The translations under genes and the position numbers were made by a program. Of a DNA stretch of 44,940 bases, positions 1 through 9,499 are shown piece by piece (within the stretch, counting starts at the first letter, position 1; every line of letters begins with the position of its first letter). The notes below the pieces were generated by a model. The model did no database searches. It was not told the origin of the DNA and was given only the letters and a program-made list of their open reading frames with translations. The DNA is from an uncultured Myxococcales bacterium. GTDB taxonomy: Bacteria; Myxococcota_A; UBA9042; CAIXZC01. The DNA is taken from positions 1-44,940 of the forward strand of contig CAITUV010000088.1 in assembly GCA_903895725.1 (NCBI GenBank), given 5' to 3'.

Positions 1-2410
1 CGCACTTCTGCTCCACGCCAGCGACGCAGTTGTCCACCGTGTGGGTGCAAGCACCAAGCCCGCACGTGGTGCTGCCCAGCTCCTCGTCCACGCTCGAGTC
101 GCAGTCGTTGTCGATTGAGTCACACTCCTCCGGTTTGGCCCCCTCGAGCGGGTCACACTTCTGCTCCACGCCAGCGACGCAGTTGTCCACCGTGTGGGTG
201 CAAGCACCAAGCCCGCACGTGGTGCTGCCCAGCTCCTCGTCCACGCTCGAGTCGCAGTCGTTGTCGATTGAGTCACACTCCTCCGGTGTGGCCCCCTCGA
301 GCGGGTCGCACTTCTGCATGACGCCTGCGACGCAGTTGTCCACCGAGTGGGTGCACTGGCCCAGACCGCACGTCGACTTGCCCAGCCCCTCGTCCACGCT
401 CGAGTCGCAGTCATCGTCCTCGCCATCGCAGGCTTCGTCCTCTCCCGGGTTGATGTCGTCCCGCAGGGGCTTGCAGTCGCCCGGCTGCACTGCCGTGTGG
501 AGGGACGCCGCCGTGCACAGGCAGGCAGACTGGCCGAGCACACCGTACCCGTCCGCATCCAGGTCGAGATAGAACAGGTTGCAGCCCGAAGCGCCTTCCT
601 CGTCAGTCTGCCCGTCGCAGTCGTCGTCCTTGCCGTTGCACGCCTCGGCCGCACCATGGGACACGGCGGGGTCGAGGGGCGCACAGTCCGCCACGTCCGC
701 GTCGCCATCGTTGTCATCATCGAGATCGCACACATCCCCCGGGCCGTCCAGATCCGAATCCAGCTGTCCGGGGTTCGGTGCCTGGGGGCAGTTGTCCAGG
801 CCATCCTCCACGCCGTCGCCATCGAGGTCACCGTCGCAGGCGTCCCCGAAACCGTCCTTGTCCGAATCGGCCTGGCCGGGGTTCGAGACCAGCGGGCAGT
901 TGTCCACACTGTCGACCGTTCCATCCCCGTCGTCGTCCACATCGAGGCAGTCCGCCTGACCATCCTGGTCCAGATCGCCGAATCCCTCGTCCGAAAGGCC
1001 GTCGCAGTCGTTGTCCATTCCGTCGCACTCCTCGGGGACGGATCCTTCCAGGGGGTCGCACTCCTGGAGCGCACCGCCCGAGCAAACATCGATGGCATGA
1101 TCACATGCGCCCATCCCGCACGAAATGGTTCCGAATCCTTCGTCGGTCTGCCCGTCGCAATCATCGTCCTGCCCGTTGCACGCCTCGACCGCACCGGGAT
1201 GGACTGCCGGATCCAGGGGGGCGCAATCCTGATCGTCCGCGACCTGGTCGTTGTCATCATCCAGGTCGCACGCATCCCCCTGGGCATCGAGCTCGAAGTT
1301 CTCCTGCCCCGGGTTGGGCGTCTCGGGGCAGTTGTCGAGGCCGTCCAGGACGCCGTCGCCGTCGTCGTCCGTGGACATGCAGTCGGCCTCACCATCCCCG
1401 TCCGCGTCGGGAAATCCCTCGTCCCCTACGCCGTCGCAATCGTCGTCCTGCCCGTTGCAGAGCTCTTCGACGGCTCCTTCCAGGGGGTCGCACTCCTGCG
1501 GCAGTGCTTCGACACAGCTTTCGACCGTGTGCTCGCAGTTGCCAAGCCCGCAGGTGATGGTGCCGAGCTCTTCGTCCACCGCACCGTCGCAATCGTCGTC
1601 CAGTCCGTTGCACGTCTCGGCAGCGGGCACGGACGCGTCACACTCGGTCAGCCCTTCCATGTCACAGTGTCGGTAGCCCTTGCAGGTGCCGGCGTCGCCG
1701 CTGATCCAGCATTCGGTCTCGGCTGCCAGCGACGTGGCCAGTGGGGAGCATGCGCACTGTCCCGATGCGGGCACGCACTGCATGTCGGTTCCGCCCCCCA
1801 CCAGCTCCACCTCCTCGCACTCGAACCCCTCGGGACAGTCCGTCGCCGCCTGGCACGAGCCGCCGCAAAACGCTCCGTCAGCTCCATGGGAGACGCACCG
1901 GTCCCCTGACGCCACACCGCCGCTCGCACAGTCGTCGTGGCCGCTGCACGGCAAGCAGAGCCGCACATGGCGCTTCACGCAGACGAACAGGAGGTCTGGC
2001 AACGCGGGCGGGTACTGGAGGCAGTCCCAGCCGGCGGGGCATTCCTCGGTGCACGGCTCGGTGCAGACGGTTCCCTCCCCGGTCTCCACGCAGAACCCCG
2101 ACAGGCAGTCGTCGGGCCCATCGCAGGGCCACAGGAAGCCGCCCTCCTGCGTCGCATCGGCAGCGGCATCGAAGTCCGTGCCCATCCCATCCACGACGTC
2201 CGGCATCGCCCAGTCCGAGGCGGCCTCTGGCAAGCCGGAGAGATCGAGGGGAGTTCCCACCCCTTCCCCTTCAATGTCCGGGACCGCGAGGGTTTCGGTA
2301 CCCGTGTCCGCCGCGTCCTGGCCACCGGTACCTTCCGAGCCGGCGCCTCCGCACGCGCTCAACGTTCCCATGAGGACCAGGCACGAAACAACGAAGAGGC
2401 TTTTCCTCAT
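1..2410 (-). CDS. MopE-like / thrombospondin-3-like cysteine-rich lipoprotein, partial (C-terminus off the left edge)
   Basis: The frame is open from an ATG at 2410 to the window edge, about 803 codons with no stop. Residues 1-20 are a lipoprotein signal peptide ending in the lipobox LSAC, followed by an acidic linker to about residue 85 and a cysteine-rich region to about 250. From about residue 266 come repeated motifs of the type CNGLDDDCDG..DE, the pattern of the MopE-type 'putative metal-binding' repeat family. Between them lie thrombospondin type 3-like stretches (DDDGDGV..GLDNCP..PNPGQ) rich in Asp, typical of calcium-binding repeats. The last visible part is a 51-residue tandem repeat (CTHTVDNCVAGV...CDPLEG...CDSIDNDCD). 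Likely an outer-membrane or surface-exposed, Ca2+-binding, disulphide-rich protein; the ligand is unknown. The family call is confident, the function is not. Confidence 0.85.
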   Translation of the reverse strand, partial: MRKSLFVVSCLVLMGTLSACGGAGSEGTGGQDAADTGTETLAVPDIEGEGVGTPLDLSGLPEAASDWAMPDVVDGMGTDFDAAADATQEGGFLWPCDGPDDCLSGFCVETGEGTVCTEPCTEECPAGWDCLQYPPALPDLLFVCVKRHVRLCLPCSGHDDCASGGVASGDRCVSHGADGAFCGGSCQAATDCPEGFECEEVELVGGGTDMQCVPASGQCACSPLATSLAAETECWISGDAGTCKGYRHCDMEGLTECDASVPAAETCNGLDDDCDGAVDEELGTITCGLGNCEHTVESCVEALPQECDPLEGAVEELCNGQDDDCDGVGDEGFPDADGDGEADCMSTDDDGDGVLDGLDNCPETPNPGQENFELDAQGDACDLDDDNDQVADDQDCAPLDPAVHPGAVEACNGQDDDCDGQTDEGFGTISCGMGACDHAIDVCSGGALQECDPLEGSVPEECDGMDNDCDGLSDEGFGDLDQDGQADCLDVDDDGDGTVDSVDNCPLVSNPGQADSDKDGFGDACDGDLDGDGVEDGLDNCPQAPNPGQLDSDLDGPGDVCDLDDDNDGDADVADCAPLDPAVSHGAAEACNGKDDDCDGQTDEEGASGCNLFYLDLDADGYGVLGQSACLCTAASLHTAVQPGDCKPLRDDINPGEDEACDGEDDDCDSSVDEGLGKSTCGLGQCTHSVDNCVAGVMQKCDPLEGATPEECDSIDNDCDSSVDEELGSTTCGLGACTHTVDNCVAGVEQKCDPLEGAKPEECDSIDNDCDSSVDEELGSTTCGLGACTHTVDNCVAGVEQKC
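3..308. repeat. Two near-identical 153-bp tandem repeats in the MopE-like gene
   Basis: Positions 3-155 and 156-308 differ at only two bases by eye. Each unit encodes 51 residues and keeps frame. A more divergent third unit starts at 309 with the same opening (cacttctgc). The array continues past the left edge, so the copy number is unknown. Confidence 0.95.
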
Positions 2411-2450
2411 TGTGACTCCCCCGAAACAGTACCACACCGCAGCCGTGATT

Positions 2451-3677
2451 CTACTGGCCGCACAGCTCGGCGCAAGCGTCGAAGTCCGCCTCTGCGATCG
2501 TACCGTAGCCGGGGGAGGACTTTCCCTTGGTAGCCAAGCATTCGAGAACCTTCTGAACCGCCGGAAGCTGACCAACATCCCCCTTCAACAGCGTCTTGCC
2601 CAGAGGATCGAACATGCCGGCCGGGTCAGTCGGGGGCGCGACTGGCGCGTAGTAGAGCCCCTTGAGGAGGGCAACGATATCTGCGCACGACTTCGAATCC
2701 GACGGAGGGGAAACCAGGCACTTGGATGCGGAAAGCAGGCAGGAGAATACGTTCTCCGCGGAAGAGGCAAGGCAAGAGGTCATCTCGAGCAGCAGCTCGG
2801 CCCCCTCCGCCGAAACCCCCTCGTAGCAGCCGGCGCTGCATGCCCCGTTCCCACATGCCTTGTCGCACGTGGCGACGTCCTTGCAGGTCTTGTCGCCCGA
2901 ACCTGAGTAGCAGGCGACCCAATGCTCGTAACAGCCGTAGTCTTTCCCGCCAGTTCCGGTGCACGCGCCGACGTACGAAGTCAGCTTGTCCAGCTCGGCA
3001 GGCCACATGTTCTTGGCGCACTCGGCCTGGCACTCGAGCTGCTTGAGGCCGCCAGCGACGCCCGTGCACTTGGTCGCCATGCAGGTGAGCGCAGACGCAC
3101 ACGTCAGGTGACCCACTCCCGGCGAGATGCAATGCATCATCTTCTCATTACACGGTCCACCGTAGGCGATGCAGTCCCCGTAGCCGTAGAACTCGCCCAC
3201 ACAGCCCAACACGCAGGCCTTGACGGCAAGGATCTCGTCGTCCGACTTCCATGCATCCCCTCCCGCACACGTCGAGAGGCACTCTGCGCTCATGTTCCAG
3301 CACAGCTTGTTCGCCATGATGCACCCGAGCATCGCCCAGCACGGGGTCGTGGCCGCCGCAGCGTCGGCATCACTCTGAATCTGATCGGCTGCGGCAGCAT
3401 CGCTAGCATCGGCGACAGCGTCCACAGCGTCAGTTGCGACCTCCACCTGTCCATCCGGCGAGGTATCACCGTCCGGGCCCCGGCTCTCCTCGGGACGAGC
3501 ATCCGGAAAGCCCGTCCCGCTCGTGTCCTGTCGTGTCAGGTCGGACACGGCTTCCTCCCCTCGGGCCTCAAGGACCGCATCGCCCGAGACCGAGTCCTTT
3601 GACCCGCTGGCCGGGCTGCAGGAGCCGACACACAGGGCACCCGTCGCCAACGAAATGATAACTCGCAAGAGATTCAT
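2451..3677 (-). CDS. Cysteine-rich lipoprotein with acidic/alanine linker
   Basis: A 408-residue protein. The start was chosen at MNLLRVIISL because AGGAGG lies just upstream and the lipobox VGSC falls at residues 17-20; a longer open frame upstream has no export signal. Residues 21-110 are a low-complexity linker rich in Asp, Ala and Val. The remainder has many cysteines in short paired patterns (CWAMLGC, CVLGC, CMATKC, CQAEC), suggesting a small helical disulphide-bonded fold. The Cys spacing recalls uncharacterised cysteine-rich lipoproteins of Myxococcota, but no named domain was recognised. It lies downstream of another cysteine-rich lipoprotein gene on the same strand, separated by 268 bases, so it probably has its own promoter. 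Function unknown. Confidence 0.8.
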   Translation of the reverse strand: MNLLRVIISLATGALCVGSCSPASGSKDSVSGDAVLEARGEEAVSDLTRQDTSGTGFPDARPEESRGPDGDTSPDGQVEVATDAVDAVADASDAAAADQIQSDADAAAATTPCWAMLGCIMANKLCWNMSAECLSTCAGGDAWKSDDEILAVKACVLGCVGEFYGYGDCIAYGGPCNEKMMHCISPGVGHLTCASALTCMATKCTGVAGGLKQLECQAECAKNMWPAELDKLTSYVGACTGTGGKDYGCYEHWVACYSGSGDKTCKDVATCDKACGNGACSAGCYEGVSAEGAELLLEMTSCLASSAENVFSCLLSASKCLVSPPSDSKSCADIVALLKGLYYAPVAPPTDPAGMFDPLGKTLLKGDVGQLPAVQKVLECLATKGKSSPGYGTIAEADFDACAELCGQ

Positions 3678-3945
3678 CGCCCACCTCCTCCTGGTTCCCA
3701 GCCGGTCCCCGAGGCGACCGGCTGACACCGGCTCCAAAGTCCCCCCGAGGAATCGGGACGCACCGGTCTGACAATACCCCGTGTGACCACGCCCCATCCA
3801 TAAGTAGGTGCGCACGCACTGTTCCCAGCACGGCGCGGGTACCGCACACCCCGGCTCAGCGTCTCCGGGGCCGGCCGTCCCTCCCGACCGCTCCTCTCGA
3901 CGGCCGCCTCCCCGTCCTTCCGTGCAGCCGGAAGCCCCCCTGCTC

Positions 3946-6900
3946 TCACAGACACTCCACCCCCGCTTCGTTGACGGAGGTCAGCGTCGCCGTGAAGTGG
4001 ATGACCACCTTCTTTCCGACCTTCCAGCCATTGAGCTTTACGGATATCGGCTGGTTCTGCGGCACCGGCGCAATCGAAAGCTGGTCAGGGCTCAGCCCCG
4101 GGGGGACGGTCTCCATGATTTGCCAGCCGGGCAGGGTCGAAGCCTGTATCGCGTAGGGAACGTTGCCGAGCGTCTCGATCCGGAAGATCGCATCGGCCGG
4201 AGCTCCGCTCTCCATCGAGCAGCCGCATCCGTTGGCGGACAACACGAGCCCCGTCTGCTTGACGTAGGCGCCGGTGTAGACCGCCGTTGCCGGGTCACAC
4301 GGCACGAGGCACGGAACCTTGGGCGGATAGGTGCAATCGCCTGTACCCGGATCGCAGGTTCCCAAAGGCTCGAAGCAGCCGTCGGGCGGCTTGGAGCACA
4401 CCTTGGGCGTGCCCTTGCAGGTGCCGTCCGCGTCGCACCCGTCCTCCTCGGTGCAGGCATTGCCGTCATCGCAGGACGTACCGTAGAGCGCTTCGAACTG
4501 GCAGTTCCCGGTCGCATTGTCGCAGACACCCACGGCGCCGATACACGAGTTGCCCGTGCTGGTGCACACCTTGCTCTTGCCGACGCACTTGCCAGCCGCA
4601 CACGCATCGTCCACGGTGCAGAGATTGCCATCGAAACACTCGGTGCCGTCGGCCGCCGGCGGGTATACACACTTGCCCGTGAACGGACTGCACCAACCGG
4701 AGCTCTTCTGGCAGACTCCGGGGGCCGGGCCATTGCAGGACAGCACAGCACCCGAGCACTGACCGGCCAGGCACGTGTCGTCCTGCGTGCAGGGGTTGTC
4801 GTCGTTGCATGCAAGTCCGTCCATGGCAACGACCGCGCACAGGCCGTCCTTGCCGCACTTGCCGGCGAGACAGGGATTCCCGCCGAAGGGGCATTGAGCG
4901 TCGCTGACGCACCCGGGAGGATTCGACAGCACGCAGTAGGCCCCCGGCACCGGCGTGCCCCCCGATGTCTTGCACTTGGCGAGAGTCGACTGCTGCGTCT
5001 TTCCGTCTTCAGTAAGGCAACACTCCGGCTCGCACGCTTCGAGGTCGTCAACGGATGTGCCCCCAATTCCCTCGCAGGTCCAGCGGGGCAGCTTGGCAGC
5101 CAGCGCGCCGAGCGCCGGCGCTTCGCAGCAGACCATCTGGCACTTGTCAACCGGAAGCTCTCCTCCCCCAATCTCCTTGCACATCGTCTTGGGAAGCTGC
5201 CCCGCAACCGGCACGGGTCCGTCCGGAATGCCGCAGCAGACTGGGTCGTCACAATCCTGAACTGCTCCCAGCGAGGTACCGCCGATGCTGGCACACTTGT
5301 ACGCCGAGCCGACCACGGCCATGGGCATCCCGTCCGGCCCCGTGGCCATACAGCAGATGTCGTTGCACTCCGCCGCATCCAGCGGGCTGCCCATCGTGGC
5401 GCAGAGCGAGGCCGGAATCACGATGCCGAAGAAGCCCATCGTTCCCCCGCCCAGCTCACAGCATACCGTGTTGTCGCACTCCTCCACCGGCAGGGCGGTG
5501 ACCATGCCCTTCTGCTCGCAGTTGTGGGTGTTCGCCACGGTCGTAGCGAGACCCTTCTCCTCGCTGGCAGCGACACAGCAGACAGCGTCGCATTCGTCGT
5601 CTTCCAGGGTCTCGGAAGGGGGCATGCAGTCCTCCGCCGGAAGCGGCATGGCGATCTCCAGACCGGCCACGGTAGAGGCACAGCACGCAATGTTCTCGCA
5701 GTCCGATGCCGGTCCCGTCTCCGCGCCCGAAGCGGTACATGCCCAGCGGGAGGTCACGACCGTCTGCGGGTTCCCGGCATCCCCGATCACGCAGCACACG
5801 GGCTCGCAGTCGAGCGCATCGAGCGGCGAACCCGTGGCCTGGCACAGCGCCGTAGGAACCAGCCCAGCGCCGCCGGAAAGCCCCATGGGCAGGAAGCAAC
5901 AGGTGAGGCCGTCGCAATCCTCCTCCTGACCGACCCACAGGACCGATGCCGGGTCACACCCGGCGACCTCGATCGTCTGGGCCTTGAGAAGCCCGTCGGG
6001 GGTACCCGTCACACAACAGATCTTATCGCATCCTCCCAGAGCTTCCGTGGCCCCCATCGCGTCACAGGCCGCCTTGGGCAGCATCATGGCCGGCACGGGG
6101 GCCATGCCGAGTGCGCAGCAGACCTGCTTGTCGCACTCCTCAGGCGCTCCGGCCGGCATTCCGCCCGATTCCTTGCAGGCCCAGGCGGCCACCTTGCCGG
6201 CGGCGATCGACCCATTCGCCGCCGGGCTGACGCAGCAGACCGGGTCACAGTCCTTGGAAAGCAGCGGCTGACCGATGGCGGGACACAGCGACCCTGGAAC
6301 CTTGCCCACCAGCGGCAGCCCCATGGCGGAGCCGCCGCAGCAGACGAGGTCGTTGCACTCGGTCTCCGGCTGTATCGTGCCCCCCACCGCGGTACACGCC
6401 TTCTGGCTCTTCTTGGAGCTCCAGATGAACTTGAAATCCTGCGCCTCCAGGCAACAGACGACTTCGCAGTTCTCCGGTGCCAGCGGCTTCCACCCGTCCG
6501 CACAAAGAACTTTGGGCCGATTGAGGGCGATGGTGGCTCCCTTGTCGGTGAAACCACAACAGATCCCGTCGCACTGCTCCGGCGCGCCGGCAGACGCACC
6601 GCCGCCGCCGCTGCACAGGGTCTGAGGCATCACCTCGGCAACGGCGTCGGACCCGTCTCCGATGACGCAACAGACCTCGGCCGACACGTCCGGCAGCACC
6701 GGTCCCCCTTCGGAGAAATGCTCCACCTCGGCAGCGACGGTGTGCTCGGACGGGTTCGGCTCCGCATCGAGCAGCTCCCATCCCCCCTGCCCGTCACTCC
6801 AGGCGACGACCACCGATGTTTCGAGCGCGCCGACCTGCTCCGGATCGTACGGCACGGTCAGCAGGGCCGGCTTCTTGAACACCAGCCCGGTCGGCTCAAA

Positions 6901-7368
6901 GGAATGGAACAGCCCCACGACCTTGAGCTCCGGGACGTCCGGAGCAGGTACCACCGCGACTTCGATCTCTGTGTCCTTGTCCAATGCGCCCGCAGGAATC
7001 ACCAGCTGGCCGCCCCCGGGGAGCGCAATCTCGCCACCCGCCGGTCCAACCACCTGACTTGCAGAAGCATCGACGGGAACGTCCGGCAGAGCCACTGAGT
7101 CCGCTTCAACCGCAACACCGTCGGCAACGGACACCCCCTCGGCCTCCTCCGCCAGGTCCTGTGGTGCAGCGTTGTCCGATCGGATGTCCAGCAGCGGCGC
7201 CACGGTCTCCGCATCATGTGCGATCCCGTCGCTCCCGGCCGCGTCCGTGGCGTTCGAGCTGCCCCCGGAGCACGCCGCCAGGACGAGCCCCAGGGCAACC
7301 AGGTGGCTAGCGGCGCTCAACGCCTTCGACGTCTGCAAGTGCGGGAAGACAACATCGGTACCGTTCAT
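3946..7368 (-). CDS. ZU5-like domain lipoprotein with 16 CysCys repeats and EGF-like C-terminal region
   Basis: A 1140-residue lipoprotein; the start has GGAGG upstream and the lipobox LAAC lies at residues 30-33. Residues 34-100 are an acidic linker. Residues about 104-222 resemble a ZU5 domain (GGEIALPGGGQLVIPAGAL, later a Pro-Tyr-Asp strand). From 232 to about 812 there are 16 units, each starting with CysCys and holding two more Cys (roughly CC-x17-C-x13-C-x3). Spacing between successive CC pairs alternates between about 35 and 38 residues. Residues 815-1030 hold CNDDNPCTxDDTC-type repeats, and the last 100 residues look like a beta-sandwich. Probably a long disulphide-locked surface rod. 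The CC repeat was not recognised as a named family. Function unknown. Confidence 0.85.
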   Translation of the reverse strand: MNGTDVVFPHLQTSKALSAASHLVALGLVLAACSGGSSNATDAAGSDGIAHDAETVAPLLDIRSDNAAPQDLAEEAEGVSVADGVAVEADSVALPDVPVDASASQVVGPAGGEIALPGGGQLVIPAGALDKDTEIEVAVVPAPDVPELKVVGLFHSFEPTGLVFKKPALLTVPYDPEQVGALETSVVVAWSDGQGGWELLDAEPNPSEHTVAAEVEHFSEGGPVLPDVSAEVCCVIGDGSDAVAEVMPQTLCSGGGGASAGAPEQCDGICCGFTDKGATIALNRPKVLCADGWKPLAPENCEVVCCLEAQDFKFIWSSKKSQKACTAVGGTIQPETECNDLVCCGGSAMGLPLVGKVPGSLCPAIGQPLLSKDCDPVCCVSPAANGSIAAGKVAAWACKESGGMPAGAPEECDKQVCCALGMAPVPAMMLPKAACDAMGATEALGGCDKICCVTGTPDGLLKAQTIEVAGCDPASVLWVGQEEDCDGLTCCFLPMGLSGGAGLVPTALCQATGSPLDALDCEPVCCVIGDAGNPQTVVTSRWACTASGAETGPASDCENIACCASTVAGLEIAMPLPAEDCMPPSETLEDDECDAVCCVAASEEKGLATTVANTHNCEQKGMVTALPVEECDNTVCCELGGGTMGFFGIVIPASLCATMGSPLDAAECNDICCMATGPDGMPMAVVGSAYKCASIGGTSLGAVQDCDDPVCCGIPDGPVPVAGQLPKTMCKEIGGGELPVDKCQMVCCEAPALGALAAKLPRWTCEGIGGTSVDDLEACEPECCLTEDGKTQQSTLAKCKTSGGTPVPGAYCVLSNPPGCVSDAQCPFGGNPCLAGKCGKDGLCAVVAMDGLACNDDNPCTQDDTCLAGQCSGAVLSCNGPAPGVCQKSSGWCSPFTGKCVYPPAADGTECFDGNLCTVDDACAAGKCVGKSKVCTSTGNSCIGAVGVCDNATGNCQFEALYGTSCDDGNACTEEDGCDADGTCKGTPKVCSKPPDGCFEPLGTCDPGTGDCTYPPKVPCLVPCDPATAVYTGAYVKQTGLVLSANGCGCSMESGAPADAIFRIETLGNVPYAIQASTLPGWQIMETVPPGLSPDQLSIAPVPQNQPISVKLNGWKVGKKVVIHFTATLTSVNEAGVECL

Positions 7369-7773
7369 GCCGTTCCTCCATGCCGCCGATGCCGACCGGC
7401 GAAAGATCTCATCATCAGAAATGCCAGATCGGACCTACCGGCTTGCCTCATTGGGATGATGACAGGGATTAGTGCGAAGGAGCAAGAGGAAAGTCCTTTC
7501 TGTGGATCCGCCACACGGAAGGGGCACTGGAGCGGCCCGCCCCGTGTCACCCGCCGATCGGGCGGGCAGCACGACGCTGATGCGGTCACCGTGCGCCGTC
7601 GTGGCCTCGGAGACACGATTCGGTCGACAAGCAGCGCGAGCATCTGTACAGTACCGCCCGGCTGCCGCTTGCGGCGTCCTGTCCGCTGCCCCTCCTTCCG
7701 GGTGCACCGGAGACGACGAACCTCCTTCTCTGTCGGTCGACTTTGTGCCTGCAGATGGAACCAGGGGAACACG
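7369..7773. other. Divergent intergenic region between lipoprotein and helicase genes
   Basis: 405 bases separate two divergently transcribed genes, so it should hold promoters for both. A candidate helicase promoter is listed separately. No convincing gene or hairpin was found. If transcription starts near 7660, the helicase mRNA has a leader of roughly 115 bases, which is notable because cold-shock helicase mRNAs often have long leaders. Confidence 0.5.
7624..7652 (+). promoter_or_regulatory. Candidate sigma-70-type promoter for the RNA helicase
   Basis: TCGACA, then 17 bases, then TACAGT. Each box is close to the housekeeping consensus and the spacing is ideal, but chance matches are expected in 400 bases. 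Confidence 0.3.
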
Positions 7774-9483
7774 ATGCACTTCACCGATCTTCCGCTCCTT
7801 CCGGAGCTTCTTGACGCAGTCGCCAGGCTCGGCTTCGAAACGCCCACCCCGATACAGGAGGCGGTCATTCCCGTGCTGCTGGAAGAAAGCCGGGACCTCA
7901 TCGCACTCGCCCAGACCGGAACGGGCAAGACCGCTGCCTACGGGCTCCCTCTGCTCCAGCGCCTGGATCTCAGCCGGCCGGTGCCGCAGGTGCTGGTGCT
8001 GTGCCCGACTCGGGAGCTGTGCATGCAGATCGCTCGGGACCTCGAGAGCTTCTCGTCCCTGCTGCCTCGCACCCGGGTGCTTGCGGTCTATGGAGGTGCT
8101 CCTATCGTGCCGCAGGTGACTTCCCTGTCACGCGGGGTGCACGTGGTCGTCGCCACCCCGGGACGGCTCCTGGACCTGCTGCGGCGACGTGCCATCGACC
8201 TGGCCCAGGTGACCCACCTGGTCCTCGACGAGGCCGACGAGATGCTGAGCATGGGATTCGAGGAAGACCTCGAGGCCATCCTGGACGGAGTGCCCGAGAG
8301 CGCGCAGACGCTGCTCTTCTCTGCCACCATGCCCGCCCAGGTCGCGAAGATCGCGTCCCGGTACATGACCTCCCCGCTCGAAATCACGATGGGCCAGCGC
8401 AACGCCGGGTCCGACGGCATCAGCCACGAGTACTACGTCGTTCCGGCCCGGGACCGCTACAATGCGTTGCGCCGTATCGTGGACCTCTATCCCGACATGT
8501 ACGGCATCATCTTCTGTCGTACCCGCCTTGAGACCCAGGAGGTCGCTGACCAGCTTCGGGCAGACGGCTACGATGCGGAGCCGCTGCACGGAGATCTGTC
8601 TCAACAGCAGCGGGACCACGTGATGAAGAAGTTCCGGGATCGACGGGTTCGGCTGCTGGTGGCCACGGACGTCGCCGCCCGCGGCCTCGACGTCACCGAC
8701 CTTTCCCACGTGATCAACTTCAACCTGCCTGACGAGCTGGTGGTCTACACCCATCGCACCGGGCGAACCGGCCGAGCGGGTAAGGAGGGGATCGCAGCTT
8801 CCATCATCCACATGCGCGAGCACTACAAGATCGAGCAGATTCAGCGCATCGTCGGCAAGAGGCTCGAGCGACGACCGGTGCCGACGGGGGTCCAGATCTG
8901 CCGGGCACGCCTGACGAGCCTGGTGCGGAAGGTGAAGGAGCTCGAGATGGAGGAGAGCCCGGTCGACGCTCATCTCGACGAGCTGTGCGCCCTGCTGGAC
9001 GACTTGCCGAAGGCCGAGATCATCCGTCGCTTTGCCTCGTTGTCGCTGCACGGGATGCTGGAGTTCTACCGGAATGCCCCGGACATCAACCGGGAGACGG
9101 TGCTGCGCCGGGACAACCGACGGCCCGACCGCTGGGGCGGGGAGAAGCCTCAGGGGCTCCGGGCCGCGGGGGTCCTGGAATCGAAGGTCGAGATGGTCAT
9201 GGACGTAGGCCGGAGCAACGGACTGACTCCGGCTCTGCTCCTGATCCTGGTAAATGCTGCCGACCGTGGCCGGAGAGTGACGGTCGGGCGGATACGGATC
9301 TCGGAAACGCAGGCCAGCTTCGAGGTTCCGGAGGAGCAGGCCACAAGACTCCTCGACGGCTTTGCCAGGGGCCACGTCAACATCCACGGACGACAGGTCG
9401 GCATCCGCATGTCCGGAACGGTCCGCAAGGTCAAGCCGCACCGGTTCGGCCGCGGCCAGGGCGGAACCAAGCGACGACGCTGA
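7774..9483 (+). CDS. deaD: DEAD-box ATP-dependent RNA helicase with DbpA-type RNA-binding domain (DeaD/CsdA-like)
   Basis: 569 residues. All core motifs are present: Q motif FETPTPIQ (21-28), Walker A AQTGTGKT (46-53), PTREL (79-83), TPGRLLD, DEAD (152-155), SAT (183-185), IIFCRTR, ATDVAARGLDV and HRTGRTGRAG (from about 327). Residues about 470-550 match the DbpA RNA-binding RRM-like domain, followed by a basic tail ending in KRRR. This architecture is that of DeaD/CsdA and DbpA, which unwind RNA during ribosome assembly and mRNA decay, often at low temperature. The start was set at MHFTDLPLL because AGGGGA precedes it and the Q motif then sits at the usual distance; the frame is open further upstream without a helicase sequence. 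DbpA itself is possible, but the length fits DeaD better. Confidence 0.93.
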   Translation: MHFTDLPLLPELLDAVARLGFETPTPIQEAVIPVLLEESRDLIALAQTGTGKTAAYGLPLLQRLDLSRPVPQVLVLCPTRELCMQIARDLESFSSLLPRTRVLAVYGGAPIVPQVTSLSRGVHVVVATPGRLLDLLRRRAIDLAQVTHLVLDEADEMLSMGFEEDLEAILDGVPESAQTLLFSATMPAQVAKIASRYMTSPLEITMGQRNAGSDGISHEYYVVPARDRYNALRRIVDLYPDMYGIIFCRTRLETQEVADQLRADGYDAEPLHGDLSQQQRDHVMKKFRDRRVRLLVATDVAARGLDVTDLSHVINFNLPDELVVYTHRTGRTGRAGKEGIAASIIHMREHYKIEQIQRIVGKRLERRPVPTGVQICRARLTSLVRKVKELEMEESPVDAHLDELCALLDDLPKAEIIRRFASLSLHGMLEFYRNAPDINRETVLRRDNRRPDRWGGEKPQGLRAAGVLESKVEMVMDVGRSNGLTPALLLILVNAADRGRRVTVGRIRISETQASFEVPEEQATRLLDGFARGHVNIHGRQVGIRMSGTVRKVKPHRFGRGQGGTKRRR

Positions 9484-9499
9484 CGACGCATCACGTCCG

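Noticed and set aside
347..1909. A 520-codon plus-strand frame opposite the MopE-like gene.
   Set aside because: Its repeats (VAVVVLPVA and similar) are the antisense of the GACGACTGCGAC-type codons of the metal-binding repeats.
3808..7098. A 1096-codon open frame on the plus strand opposite the CC-repeat lipoprotein.
   Set aside because: It is the antisense of a GC-rich, repetitive gene. The minus strand has the signal peptide, ribosome site and ordered repeats; the plus frame is rich in Arg, His and Ala without a recognisable motif.
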